Shown here: positions 53,089 to 61,159 of the stretch, in pieces
How the letters are laid out: every line of letters starts with the position of its first letter
How positions within the stretch are numbered: position 1 is the stretch's first letter
NCBI GenBank assembly: GCA_944363505.1
Contig: CALVUD010000005.1
Span: forward strand, 62,001 to 126,000
Source of the DNA: an uncultured Clostridia bacterium
Lineage (GTDB): Bacteria; Bacillota; Clostridia; Christensenellales; DTU072
Direction: 5' to 3'
DNA: 64,000 nt
Notes under the pieces: model-generated
Told to the model about the DNA's origin: nothing
Seen by the model: only the letters and a program-made list of their open reading frames with translations
Databases searched by the model: none
Position numbers and translations under genes: made by a program

Positions 53089-53742
53089 TTATTGATTAAG
53101 GTTGTTTTCCTTTTTGAGGATCTCTCTGAGCTGCGCGCTGAGCACCGCGAGCGACGAAGCCATGTTCTCGTTCCTGACCGCGATATTCGCGGGAACGGAA
53201 ATGTGCGCGGGCGTAAAATTCCATATAGCGCGTATGCCCGCCTTGACCAAAGCGTCCGCCATCGCCTGCGCGTGCTCCTGCGGCACGGTCAAAATGGCGA
53301 TCTTGATGTCCAGCTTCTTTATAGCGCCCTCCAGTTTTCCCGTGGGCAGTATCAGCTTTCCTTGTACTTTCCGTCCTATTACGTCGTCGGAAATGTCGAA
53401 TCCCGCGATGATGTTAAGACCGTAATCGGCAAAACCCGTATATCCCAAAAGCGCCTGTCCCAGCTTGCCGCAGCCCACCAGAACGGCGTCCTTGGCGTTG
53501 TTGTAGCCGAGGAAATTCTCTATATCGTCGATAAGGTCGTTTACCGCGTAACCGACCTTGGGCTTTCCGTCCTGAACTTTTGCCTGGGATAAATCTTTTT
53601 TTACTATAGACGGAGTAAGATTCAGCATTTCCGCGAGAGTAACGCTGGACACGTATTCCCTGCCCTCTTTCCTGAGTTCGTACAGGGTTTTCAGATACTG
53701 CGGCATTCTGTGAAACGTCTGTAATGACACTTCGCCGAACAT
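53089..53742 (-). CDS. rex: Redox-sensing transcriptional repressor Rex
   Basis: This 217-residue repressor has an N-terminal winged helix (1-80; PQYLKTLYELRKEG, SVTLAEMLNLTPSIVKKDLS) and a Rossmann domain with VGCGKLGQALLGY that binds NADH or NAD+. High NADH releases it from DNA and switches on fermentation genes. First gene of the rex-adhE operon, so it likely controls itself. A GGAGG precedes the ATG. Confidence 0.96.
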   Translation of the reverse strand: MFGEVSLQTFHRMPQYLKTLYELRKEGREYVSSVTLAEMLNLTPSIVKKDLSQAKVQDGKPKVGYAVNDLIDDIENFLGYNNAKDAVLVGCGKLGQALLGYTGFADYGLNIIAGFDISDDVIGRKVQGKLILPTGKLEGAIKKLDIKIAILTVPQEHAQAMADALVKAGIRAIWNFTPAHISVPANIAVRNENMASSLAVLSAQLREILKKENNLNQ

Positions 53743-53764
53743 GGTTCCTCCGTCGAAAAACGAA

Positions 53765-53817
53765 ATCGATATTTTTTTATCGATATTATTTTATCGATTT
53801 ATGCCTCGCGCTGTCAA
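53765..53817 (-). promoter_or_regulatory. rex-adhE promoter with three ATCGAT palindromes phased at 14 bp
   Basis: Promoter: TTGACA (53812-53817), 18 bases, TAAAAT (53788-53793). Three ATCGAT cores lie at 53765-53770, 53779-53784 and 53793-53798, centres exactly 14 bp apart; neighbouring pairs form perfect ATCGATA-N6-TATCGAT inverted repeats. The array covers the -10 and start-site region, where a repressor would act. It does not match the usual TTGTTAA-N4-TTAACAA Rex box. Confidence 0.7.
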
Positions 53818-54749
53818 GCTTTTTTCCATATGTTCCGAATATTTTTTTCCGCGCCCGATCCGAGGCGTATTTCCTCGTAAGCTCTCCTGTCGGCATAGCA
53901 GCCTTTTACCCCTACCGTGGCGGTACCCGCGGCGAGAGCAAAACGCACGCATTCCGACAGCTTTTTGCCCTCTGCGAGCGCGTATAAAAAACCGCCCATG
54001 AATGCGTCGCCCGCCCCGGTAGCGTCTATACAGTCGCCCTTAGGCGGGGATAAGGTTACCTTTTCCCCGTTTTCGATGAACATCGCGCCCTCGGAAGCCA
54101 GGGTTATCACGGGGTGGGGAACGTATTTTGCCAGTTCGTCCAAAGCCTCACGCGCGTTGCTTTTTCCCGTCATAAGACACGCTTCTTTTTCGTTCGGGAA
54201 ATAGTAGTCCAGCGCCTTTAAGGTTTCGGCGTAGGAGTTTATGTTCATGTTTTCGTCGAAGCCGAAATCGCCCGCGACGACGGCGCCTTCACTTTTCAGT
54301 CTGCGGTAAACGGAAAGGTATTTGCCGTATTCGGCTATGACGACCGAGGCGCCTTTCAACGCTTCATACACCCTGTCCTCGTCCGCCACGCTTTCGTCGG
54401 AATACGTAACGAAACTGCGTTCGCCGCCGACGGGCATGACGCAGGTAACGTTAATTCCCGAACCGTTACCCGCATACACGTTTTCGAAAGGTATGCCTTT
54501 GGCGGCGAGTTCTTTTTCGACAAACGGCGCAAAAAAACTTTTGCCGAGGTAACCTACGTACCTGACCGAGGCTCCGAGAGACGCCGCCGCGTAAAGCGAA
54601 GCGGGAGCGCCGCCGCCGAGCAGCACGTCGAAAGACTCCGAATAAAGCTCCTCTCCCGTATCCGGAAGTCTTTTCAAACCGCCGAACACCAGGTCGACGT
54701 TTATTTTGCCTATCGCGGCGATCAGCTTGTTATTTACCGTATTCGACAT
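53814..54749 (-). CDS. PfkB-family carbohydrate kinase
   Basis: This 311-residue ribokinase-fold kinase has the N-terminal GGGAPASLYAAASLGA motif and the C-terminal DATGAGDAFMGGFLYALAEG with the catalytic Asp. The substrate is unknown (fructose, ribose or a derivative). Its start lies within the last 20 bases of the GH4 gene, with no ribosome binding site of its own, so translation is coupled. The -35 of the rex promoter overlaps its stop codon. Confidence 0.9.
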   Translation of the reverse strand: MSNTVNNKLIAAIGKINVDLVFGGLKRLPDTGEELYSESFDVLLGGGAPASLYAAASLGASVRYVGYLGKSFFAPFVEKELAAKGIPFENVYAGNGSGINVTCVMPVGGERSFVTYSDESVADEDRVYEALKGASVVIAEYGKYLSVYRRLKSEGAVVAGDFGFDENMNINSYAETLKALDYYFPNEKEACLMTGKSNAREALDELAKYVPHPVITLASEGAMFIENGEKVTLSPPKGDCIDATGAGDAFMGGFLYALAEGKKLSECVRFALAAGTATVGVKGCYADRRAYEEIRLGSGAEKNIRNIWKKA

Positions 54750-56094
54750 ATGGAGCGTTGATTTTTAAGTATTTTTCCGCGAGTGCGGCGGCTTTTTCGG
54801 CGGGGACCAGCGGATTCAGCGCCAAAGCCTCGACGAGTGCGGACTTCGAACGCGTTCTGAGCGCCAGCGAAGCGGCGTTTTCGTATCTTTTCATTTCGGA
54901 AACGATTTGCGCGCATTCCTCCGGCACGTTTCCGAAGCGGTGGGGCACGGCTCCGTTTGCGGTTACGCTGACGCTGAATTCTCCTACGTCCGACGGCTGC
55001 ATGAAGTCCAGCGCTCCCGCCGAAGGACAGGAGAGTATCATTTCGCCCTCCTTCCCGCTCTGCACGATTTCCAAGTATTTCAGCGCCACTCCCGCATAAC
55101 CGCCTTTTTCGGGCGAAACGGGGTCAAAAGTCCATTTCTTCTGGCGCTTTACGCCCGTTTCGAGCGACATATAAGCGCTTTCCCGGGCGCCGTGATATTT
55201 TGAAAAGATCTCGAGCGCCTCGTCGTAACGGTTAAAAGTATCGCCGAGCTTGTTCAGTTCTTTTCCCATTTCGGCGTTCAATTCGCATATGACCGCCCCG
55301 CGCAGCTTTTTGGCTTTCAGCATGTTCCGAAGCGCTTCTTCGGGATAAAAATAGTAATATAGATATTCGTTAGGTATATATCCGCGGCGCATAAGGTCGC
55401 TCTGCGGGAAGAAAGCCAGTTCTGTTTTTTCGTAAGAGGCTGGATCTTTGAGGATCCTTTTCGTTATATCCTTTCCGTTCAACGTTACCGACTTGAAAAA
55501 CGAAAGATGGTTCAGACCGTACACCTCGGCTTTCAGGCTCCCCTCTTTCAGTCCCAGCATTTTTTCGAAGGAATCGAGCATGCCCGTGGGCGCGTCGCAT
55601 ATACCGTAAGTAAAGCCGTAGCCCGCGTCCGAAAGCGCCTGGGTTACTATTCCGACGGGATTGGTGAAATTGAATATCCTGAAATTCGGCAAAGCGTATT
55701 TTTCGGCAAAATGCGCGATCTCGCAAAGCGCGGGAAAAGTGCGCATCGCAAACGACAGCCCCGCCGCGCCCACGGTTTCCTGAGCGATGACGCCTTCGGC
55801 AATCGTGGCGCTTTCCTCCAGCATGCGCGTTTCGTCGCCGCCGGGGCGTATCGTCGTGATTATGTACGACGCGCCCTCGACCGCTTCCCTTACCGATCCG
55901 GTCAACGTGAATTTAAGTTGCGGCGCGTTCAGATACGCCGTCTTTTTCGCCATATTGCCGTAAAGACGCAGTTTATTTCGGTCAATGTCGGCAAAAACGA
56001 CTTCGTCTATTTTCAGACGGGACGCGGATTGCGACAAGGATTTCGCAAGGAACGGGCTCCTGACCCCGCCCCCGCCTATGACAGCCAGTTTCAT
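54730..56094 (-). CDS. GH4 family NAD-dependent glycosidase
   Basis: This 454-residue GH4 enzyme has the NAD site KLAVIGGGGVRSPFL, the FNFTNPVGIVTQAL motif and the metal-ligand Cys in GICDAP and His in YGLNHLSFF. GH4 enzymes cleave by an oxidation-elimination route and act on 6-phospho-glucosides, galactosides or glucuronides; which one is unclear. Cytoplasmic. ATG at 56094 is the best start; a GTG six codons earlier lies inside the -10. It is paired with a PfkB kinase and preceded by GH95. Confidence 0.9.
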   Translation of the reverse strand: MKLAVIGGGGVRSPFLAKSLSQSASRLKIDEVVFADIDRNKLRLYGNMAKKTAYLNAPQLKFTLTGSVREAVEGASYIITTIRPGGDETRMLEESATIAEGVIAQETVGAAGLSFAMRTFPALCEIAHFAEKYALPNFRIFNFTNPVGIVTQALSDAGYGFTYGICDAPTGMLDSFEKMLGLKEGSLKAEVYGLNHLSFFKSVTLNGKDITKRILKDPASYEKTELAFFPQSDLMRRGYIPNEYLYYYFYPEEALRNMLKAKKLRGAVICELNAEMGKELNKLGDTFNRYDEALEIFSKYHGARESAYMSLETGVKRQKKWTFDPVSPEKGGYAGVALKYLEIVQSGKEGEMILSCPSAGALDFMQPSDVGEFSVSVTANGAVPHRFGNVPEECAQIVSEMKRYENAASLALRTRSKSALVEALALNPLVPAEKAAALAEKYLKINAPYVEYGK

Positions 56095-56100
56095 AAAACC

Positions 56101-56129
56101 ATAATACCACACGCCCGCGCGTTTGAAAA
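56101..56129 (-). promoter_or_regulatory. Promoter of GH4-PfkB, leaderless layout
   Basis: TTTTCA (56124-56129), 17 bases, TATTAT (56101-56106), six bases to the ATG; no Shine-Dalgarno. Confidence 0.55.
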
Positions 56130-56142
56130 GAGGCGGAACCGT

Positions 56143-58335
56143 TTACGATCGGATAACTTTTATATTGACCAGTTTAGCGTGCGGCGCGATATTTAACCCG
56201 GTCGCCCCGGTTTCCCTGTCGGCTTCCGCATAAATTATCTTTTTGTCCCGCCACTCGAATGAGAACGTAATTCCGTTTTTCTTCAGTCCGCGGATCTTGC
56301 CGTTTTTCAACGAATCGGGGAGCGCCGGCAAAAACGAAGCCACTCCCTTATCCGAAGTGAGCAGCATTTCGTTCACCGCCGCGACGAATCCGAGATTCGC
56401 GTCGATCTGGAAATAGCACGGCGGATGAAAACCGAACAGATTGGGGAGCAGCGACCTCGACAAAAAGTTTTTCAACGCCTTTCCCGCAGCCGCGGCGTCG
56501 CCGAAACGCGCAGCGAGACACATCGACCACGCCGCGCTCCAGCCTATGCCGGGCGAAGAATGCGCAATGCGGTCGTAATAAAGCTTTTCCGCCGCCTCGA
56601 ACGAAGCGTCGCCCCGCGCCGCGGTCATGCCGGGATAGACTCCGTACAGCGGGGAAAAATGCCTGTGTCCCCTTTCCGCCGAATCGAAACCCGATTGCCA
56701 TTCGTACAGACCTCTTTCTCCTTCGCCGACCTCGGCGAGCCGTTTCAGCGCGTCCGCCGCTTTGGTTTTCAACGCGCCCTCCGCCGCCGAAGCCGCAAAT
56801 CCCAGCGTTTCTCGCGCGACTTCGAGTTCGAACGCCGAACCTATGCCGACAGAGACTCGCTTTTTGTCATAAACGAACGCCGTTTCGGGCGAGGTCGAGG
56901 GAGCCACGGTCAGTTTCCCGTCCTTCTCGACCAGGTAATCGAGGATAAAGCGCGCCGCATCCTCTATCAGTTTGACGGCGCGTGGTCTGTATGCGGGCGC
57001 GTTCAAAGAATGTCTGTAAGCTTCGCACGCCATCCACGCCCCGCAAAGAGGCGCGAACATATACGACGGATCGCCCTTGACGGGAGACGTGTTGCGCCAT
57101 ATGTCGCAGTTATGATTACAGCAAAATCCTTGGGCGCCGAAATTCGTGCGCGCGGTCATGGCGCCGCGGACGGCAACCTCCTCGCACGCCCTGAAATACG
57201 GCTCCAGACACGCCGACATGTTGCAAGCCGACGCCGCCCAATAGTTCATTTCGAAATTTATGTTCGTCGTCAGGTTACTGCTCCAGGGCGGACGCACTTC
57301 GGCGTTCCACTGCCCCTGAAGATTCAACGGTTGCGAAGCGCGGCTTCCCGACGCCAACAGGTATTTTCCGTAATCGTACAGTATCCCGACAATGCCGCCC
57401 GCGTCGCCGCGGATACCGCGCCTTAACAGTTTCCGCGCGTTTTCCGTCGCGGCGCCCGTGTTAAGCGCTTCGCCCGAAACCAGCGAGGAAAAATCGAGGA
57501 CGTGCCTTTTCATCAAAACGTCGTAGTTAAAGTCTTTGGACCTTAATCTTTTTTCCGCTTCCTTCCTCGTCCGCTCCGGGTCGTTTTGCGGCATTGCGTT
57601 ACAGCCTTTGAACCCCGTAGCCGTTACGGCATAAAGCCTGATGTAAGTCGCGTTTTCTATGTAAATCTTTGTTTCGGATACCGAAACGGTACCGTCGGTT
57701 TCCGTTTTTACGGATAGACAGAAAGCCATGGCTTTTCCTTCGTCATAGCTTACGGCGTTCGGTACGGCGCCGAGATAGTTCGGAAGCGCTTTGTCGGGCG
57801 CTACTCCGAACAGCGAAAGGATGCCGTCCGTGCACGCTTCCGCACGCCCTTTCAACGGTGTTTTCGCCCACACGACCGCATCGAAAGGCGTCGGCGATTT
57901 TACCGAATACGCCGCGACGTCGTCGGGAAAAGAAACGAAAGCTTCGCGTTCCGAACTACCCGCATTTATATTCAAAACGCCGCGGGTCAGCTCCAAAGAC
58001 CTCGAATATTTTCCGCGCTTCAGCCCTTTGAAGCGTATGAAAAGCGTGCCCAGCGGCATGAACGCCTCGGTATAATTGCCGTCCGCTTTTTCCTCCACGC
58101 ATTTATGCGCCGCGGCATAATCGCCATTAAAACAAAGCGCCCTTGCCTCGGAAAGAGCTTTCGCTGCGGAAGGATTGTCGTAATTTCGGGGATATCCCGA
58201 CCACAGTTCGGCGTCGTTGAAATCGAGTCTTTCCGTGTATTTCCCGCCGTAAACCATTACGGCGGTTTTGCCGTTTCCTACAGGCAACGACTCTTTCCAC
58301 CGTTTTGCGGGTCTATCGAATCTTATACAGCTCAT
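56143..58335 (-). CDS. GH95-like alpha-fucosidase/galactosidase, cytoplasmic
   Basis: This protein of about 730 residues follows the GH95 layout: an N-terminal beta domain (WKESLPVGNGKTAVMVYGG), an (alpha/alpha)6 barrel with the NLTTNINFEMNYWAA motif (two catalytic-site Asn), GWSAAW and FQIDANLGFVAA. The last is normally QIDGNFG, with Ala and Leu changes here. It removes alpha-1,2-fucose or alpha-galactose from glycans. There is no signal peptide, so it should act on imported oligosaccharides. ATG at 58335 is set by GGAGGATCG; a longer frame to 58398 has none. Confidence 0.88.
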   Translation of the reverse strand: MSCIRFDRPAKRWKESLPVGNGKTAVMVYGGKYTERLDFNDAELWSGYPRNYDNPSAAKALSEARALCFNGDYAAAHKCVEEKADGNYTEAFMPLGTLFIRFKGLKRGKYSRSLELTRGVLNINAGSSEREAFVSFPDDVAAYSVKSPTPFDAVVWAKTPLKGRAEACTDGILSLFGVAPDKALPNYLGAVPNAVSYDEGKAMAFCLSVKTETDGTVSVSETKIYIENATYIRLYAVTATGFKGCNAMPQNDPERTRKEAEKRLRSKDFNYDVLMKRHVLDFSSLVSGEALNTGAATENARKLLRRGIRGDAGGIVGILYDYGKYLLASGSRASQPLNLQGQWNAEVRPPWSSNLTTNINFEMNYWAASACNMSACLEPYFRACEEVAVRGAMTARTNFGAQGFCCNHNCDIWRNTSPVKGDPSYMFAPLCGAWMACEAYRHSLNAPAYRPRAVKLIEDAARFILDYLVEKDGKLTVAPSTSPETAFVYDKKRVSVGIGSAFELEVARETLGFAASAAEGALKTKAADALKRLAEVGEGERGLYEWQSGFDSAERGHRHFSPLYGVYPGMTAARGDASFEAAEKLYYDRIAHSSPGIGWSAAWSMCLAARFGDAAAAGKALKNFLSRSLLPNLFGFHPPCYFQIDANLGFVAAVNEMLLTSDKGVASFLPALPDSLKNGKIRGLKKNGITFSFEWRDKKIIYAEADRETGATGLNIAPHAKLVNIKVIRS

Positions 58336-58475
58336 CCGATCCTCCGAAATAAAACGCTTTTTAATTATTATAAAGCCGCGCCCGACGTCCGTCAACACGC
58401 GATCCGCAAAAATACGTCCGTCAAACGGAAGCCGTTTTTCGTCACTATGAAAAAGCGCGAATCCCGCGCATACGC

Positions 58476-58504
58476 TTGACTCTTTTTACCCGCGCGCATA
58501 TAAT
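58476..58504 (+). promoter_or_regulatory. Promoter of the amidohydrolase, leaderless layout
   Basis: TTGACT (58476-58481), 17 bases, TATAAT (58499-58504), seven bases to ATG at 58512. Confidence 0.8.
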
Positions 58505-58511
58505 TTCGGAT

Positions 58512-59303
58512 ATGAAAATCGTGGACGCGCATTGTCATATATATCCTTTGAAAATAGCCGAAAAAGCTTCGCGCTCGATCGCCGATTTTTACGCCCTTGA
58601 CGCAACGCGCCAGGGCGGCTCGTCGGAAGAGCTGCTGAAAACGGGAAAAAAAGCGGGTGTGGACTCTTTCGTGGTCTGCTCCGTCGCAACGCGCGCCTCA
58701 CAGGTAAAGTCCATAAACGAATTTTTATACCGCGAATCGCTCCTGCACCCCGAGTTCAGACCTTTGATGGCGCTCCACCCCGATATGAGCGAAACAGAGA
58801 TCGGCTCCGAAATAGAGCTGAACCTTTCGAGGGGGTTTCACGGCATAAAACTGCATCCCGATTTTCAGCACTTTTATCTGGACGACGAAAAAGCCTTTCC
58901 GATATACGAAGCGGCGGCGGGAAAAACGCCGATACTTTTCCATACCGGCGACAAGCGCTACGAGTTTTCGGCGCCCGTACGCATGGCCCGCGTGGCGGAG
59001 CGCTTTAAAAATCTGATATGCGTGGCGGCACATTTCGGCGGCTGGTCGAGGTGGGAGGAGATAGCCTGTTACAAAGGGCACTCCAACGTATACGTGGATA
59101 CTTCCTCTACTCTCGAATACATCGGCGCCGACGAAGCGGAACGCTTCATAAACTTTTTCGGCGCGGAATGGTTCCTGTACGGCACGGACTATCCCATGTG
59201 GAACGAGGAAGAGGAACTTAAACGCTTCCTCTCCCTGAAACTGACTTCCGCGCAGTTCGAATCCATCCTCGGCGCCAACGCCGAACGCGTCTACAGGCTT
59301 TAA
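58512..59303 (+). CDS. Amidohydrolase-related TIM-barrel hydrolase
   Basis: This 263-residue metal-dependent hydrolase of the amidohydrolase_2 type has VDAHCHIYP (metal His pair), GIKLHPDFQHF, PILFHTGD, CVAAHFGG and LYGTDYPMW (catalytic Asp). Substrates in the family range from decarboxylated aromatics to lactones. Cytoplasmic. The start at 58512 is forced because an upstream TTG is the promoter -35. Single gene. Confidence 0.88.
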   Translation: MKIVDAHCHIYPLKIAEKASRSIADFYALDATRQGGSSEELLKTGKKAGVDSFVVCSVATRASQVKSINEFLYRESLLHPEFRPLMALHPDMSETEIGSEIELNLSRGFHGIKLHPDFQHFYLDDEKAFPIYEAAAGKTPILFHTGDKRYEFSAPVRMARVAERFKNLICVAAHFGGWSRWEEIACYKGHSNVYVDTSSTLEYIGADEAERFINFFGAEWFLYGTDYPMWNEEEELKRFLSLKLTSAQFESILGANAERVYRL

Positions 59304-59329
59304 GTCCGGACTTCGTCGGACGGAATAAT

Positions 59330-60052
59330 TCAGACGGAATATTCTATTATCAGTTTATCCGCGACCAACGCTATCAGTTCGCCGTTGGTAGGTTTTTCGC
59401 CCCTGGCGAATATCTTGATACCGTAAATATTGTTGATATTTTCGATCTTTCCTCTGGACCACGCCACCTCGATCGCGTGGCGGATGGCGCGTTCCACCTT
59501 GGAGGGCGATGTGTTGAAGTGGCGCGCCACGGCGGGGTAAAGCTCTTTGGTGATGTTGTTGATCATCTCGGGAACGTCCACGGTCTGCTTTACCGCCTCG
59601 CGCAAAAACTGATACCCCTTGATGTGCGGAGGTATCCCCGCGGATATGAAGATGTTGGCGATGCGCTCGTCCAGCGCGCGTTCGCGGTTTATGCGTATTT
59701 CGCGCTCCGCGCTTTTCGTCGGCTCGCTCAAAGCTCCTATCACGTCCGAATAGCCTTTGGAGCAGTCGATCGCCTTTATGCCCTCGGGAACGGTCGCGTT
59801 CCCCGAACGGAAAGCGAACACTATCGCGGGCGCGGGATTCATGCGCGATACCGCTTCCAGATACTCCCCGGCTTTCGCCCCCTCTTTCAGCGCGTACGCC
59901 ACCACGGCGTCGGGCACGCGTTCTTTCAACAAAGCTTTCGCTTCCTCCAGATCGTCGGCAAAACCGACCACCGAAAGCTTTTCGGGATCCACCAATAAAA
60001 GCGCGTTGAGTTCAGCCGCGGGAAAGCCTACGGCAATACAGGTTCTAAGCAT
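59330..60052 (-). CDS. spo0A: Spo0A homologue with degenerate receiver domain
   Basis: This 240-residue protein has the full Spo0A plan. The C-terminal effector domain is near-canonical (SAGIPPHIKGYQFLREAVK, KVERAIRHAIEVAWSRGKIE, KPTNGELIALVADKL). The receiver part (1-115) keeps the length and hydrophobic pattern but has lost the chemistry: the acidic pair is replaced by V8-G9 and the phospho-acceptor position is Tyr 53 (PDAVVAYALKE). It therefore cannot be phosphorylated in the usual way. ATG at 60052 follows GGAGGGAG. It has a promoter with a long leader and an upstream 0A box. Confidence 0.85.
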   Translation of the reverse strand: MLRTCIAVGFPAAELNALLLVDPEKLSVVGFADDLEEAKALLKERVPDAVVAYALKEGAKAGEYLEAVSRMNPAPAIVFAFRSGNATVPEGIKAIDCSKGYSDVIGALSEPTKSAEREIRINRERALDERIANIFISAGIPPHIKGYQFLREAVKQTVDVPEMINNITKELYPAVARHFNTSPSKVERAIRHAIEVAWSRGKIENINNIYGIKIFARGEKPTNGELIALVADKLIIEYSV

Positions 60053-60200
60053 ATCCGCTCCCTCCGTATAAATGATTGAATTCTTAGGTAAAATCTCCCG
60101 CCGTCTGAAATGCGGTCTCATCGGTATTTTGACAAAAACGGTAAGAAATTCCCGTTTTTATGAATTTAAACGTAATTTTTTGAGGTTTCTTGTTGCTAAA
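60053..60200 (-). promoter_or_regulatory. Leader of about 140 nt before the Spo0A homologue
   Basis: Sequence between the predicted start site and the ATG. It holds a TTTTGTCAAAA imperfect palindrome at about 60127-60137 and no ORF with a ribosome binding site. Confidence 0.4.
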
Positions 60201-60230
60201 ATTATATCATTCCGAACGCCTCGGGTTCAA
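60201..60230 (-). promoter_or_regulatory. Promoter of the Spo0A homologue
   Basis: TTGAAC (60225-60230), 18 bases, TATAAT (60201-60206). Confidence 0.65.
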
Positions 60231-60260
60231 CGCGAATCGAGGGGATATTTCTCGGAATTT

Positions 60261-60267
60261 TGTCGAA
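60261..60267 (+). promoter_or_regulatory. 0A box upstream of the Spo0A homologue
   Basis: TGTCGAA within ATTTTGTCGAAAAAC, a full match to the 0A-box core with the usual T and A flanks, 30 bp upstream of the -35. Suggests self-regulation. Confidence 0.6.
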
Positions 60268-60274
60268 AAACGTA

Positions 60275-61159
60275 TTAAAAAGTCCTATCGTTTTCGGCGC
60301 TCAGAACCGCGTCCGCGATATGCCCCGCCGCGTTTATTCCCGTCGCTTTTTCAAAGCCTCCGAAGAACGGATTGGAGTTTACTTCGTTCAAAATAAGCCC
60401 GTTTTCGGATATCAGAAAATCCACTCCGCAAAAGGTAAGTCCCATGACCGAAGCGGCATGCTCCGCCGCGCGAAGAGTCTCGGAATCGGCGTCGAAACGC
60501 CTCGCGCTGCCGCCGAGCGATACGTTCGCCCTGAAATCGTTTGGGGAATGTCTTTCGACGGCGCCTATCGCCTTGCCGCCCGCCACCATCACCCTGACGT
60601 CGCTGCCGAAACGCGCGCCGACGTATTCCTGAAACAGATGCGGCTTCAGCCTGACGGACTCCGCCGCGGCTTTGAGTTCCTCTCTGTTTTTGACCAGACG
60701 CACGCCGCGCCCCAACGAACCGTAACACTCCTTTACTACGACGGGATAACCGAATTCGCTTTCCACCTTGTCAAGAAGCGCTTCCCCGACGTGGGTTTCC
60801 TCGCGGTAATTCAACAATCCGGGCAGCGTGCGCGGCAAGTTTATGCCGTGATCGGCAAGGCACAGCAGCGTCGAAAATTTGTCGTCCGCGAGAGCTATTG
60901 CCTCGGCACGGTTATAAAGGCGCAACCCCGCCTTTTCCGCCGCACCCGCGACGTATTTGTCCTTATCGTAATATATTATGAAAGAAACGTCTCCGAAGCC
61001 GCCTCTTAACCCGCCGTCGGACAGCCGATAAGGAAAAAAATCGTTCGCTGCCAGTTCGGTTTTGACGCCCCGGGCACGGAGTTCGTCGCGGATTCGGCGG
61101 GGCGCGTAAAGATATTCTTCGGCGGCGTAATAAGCGTTCGTCAGTATCAGCGCTTTCAT
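60275..61159 (-). CDS. RimK-like ATP-grasp ligase
   Basis: This 294-residue ATP-grasp protein has VVVKECYGSLGRGV (ATP loop), LFQEYVGARFGSDVRVMVAGG and the Mg-binding LNEVNSNPFFGGF. RimK-type ligases join Glu or similar amines to carboxyl groups in peptides, cofactors and natural products. Its ATG overlaps the stop of the acyltransferase gene as ATGA. The substrate is unknown. Confidence 0.85.
   Translation of the reverse strand: MKALILTNAYYAAEEYLYAPRRIRDELRARGVKTELAANDFFPYRLSDGGLRGGFGDVSFIIYYDKDKYVAGAAEKAGLRLYNRAEAIALADDKFSTLLCLADHGINLPRTLPGLLNYREETHVGEALLDKVESEFGYPVVVKECYGSLGRGVRLVKNREELKAAAESVRLKPHLFQEYVGARFGSDVRVMVAGGKAIGAVERHSPNDFRANVSLGGSARRFDADSETLRAAEHAASVMGLTFCGVDFLISENGLILNEVNSNPFFGGFEKATGINAAGHIADAVLSAENDRTF

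Noticed and set aside
53743..53811. Canonical Rex box (TTGTTAA-N4-TTAACAA)
   Set aside because: No match in the rex promoter; only the ATCGAT array is seen.
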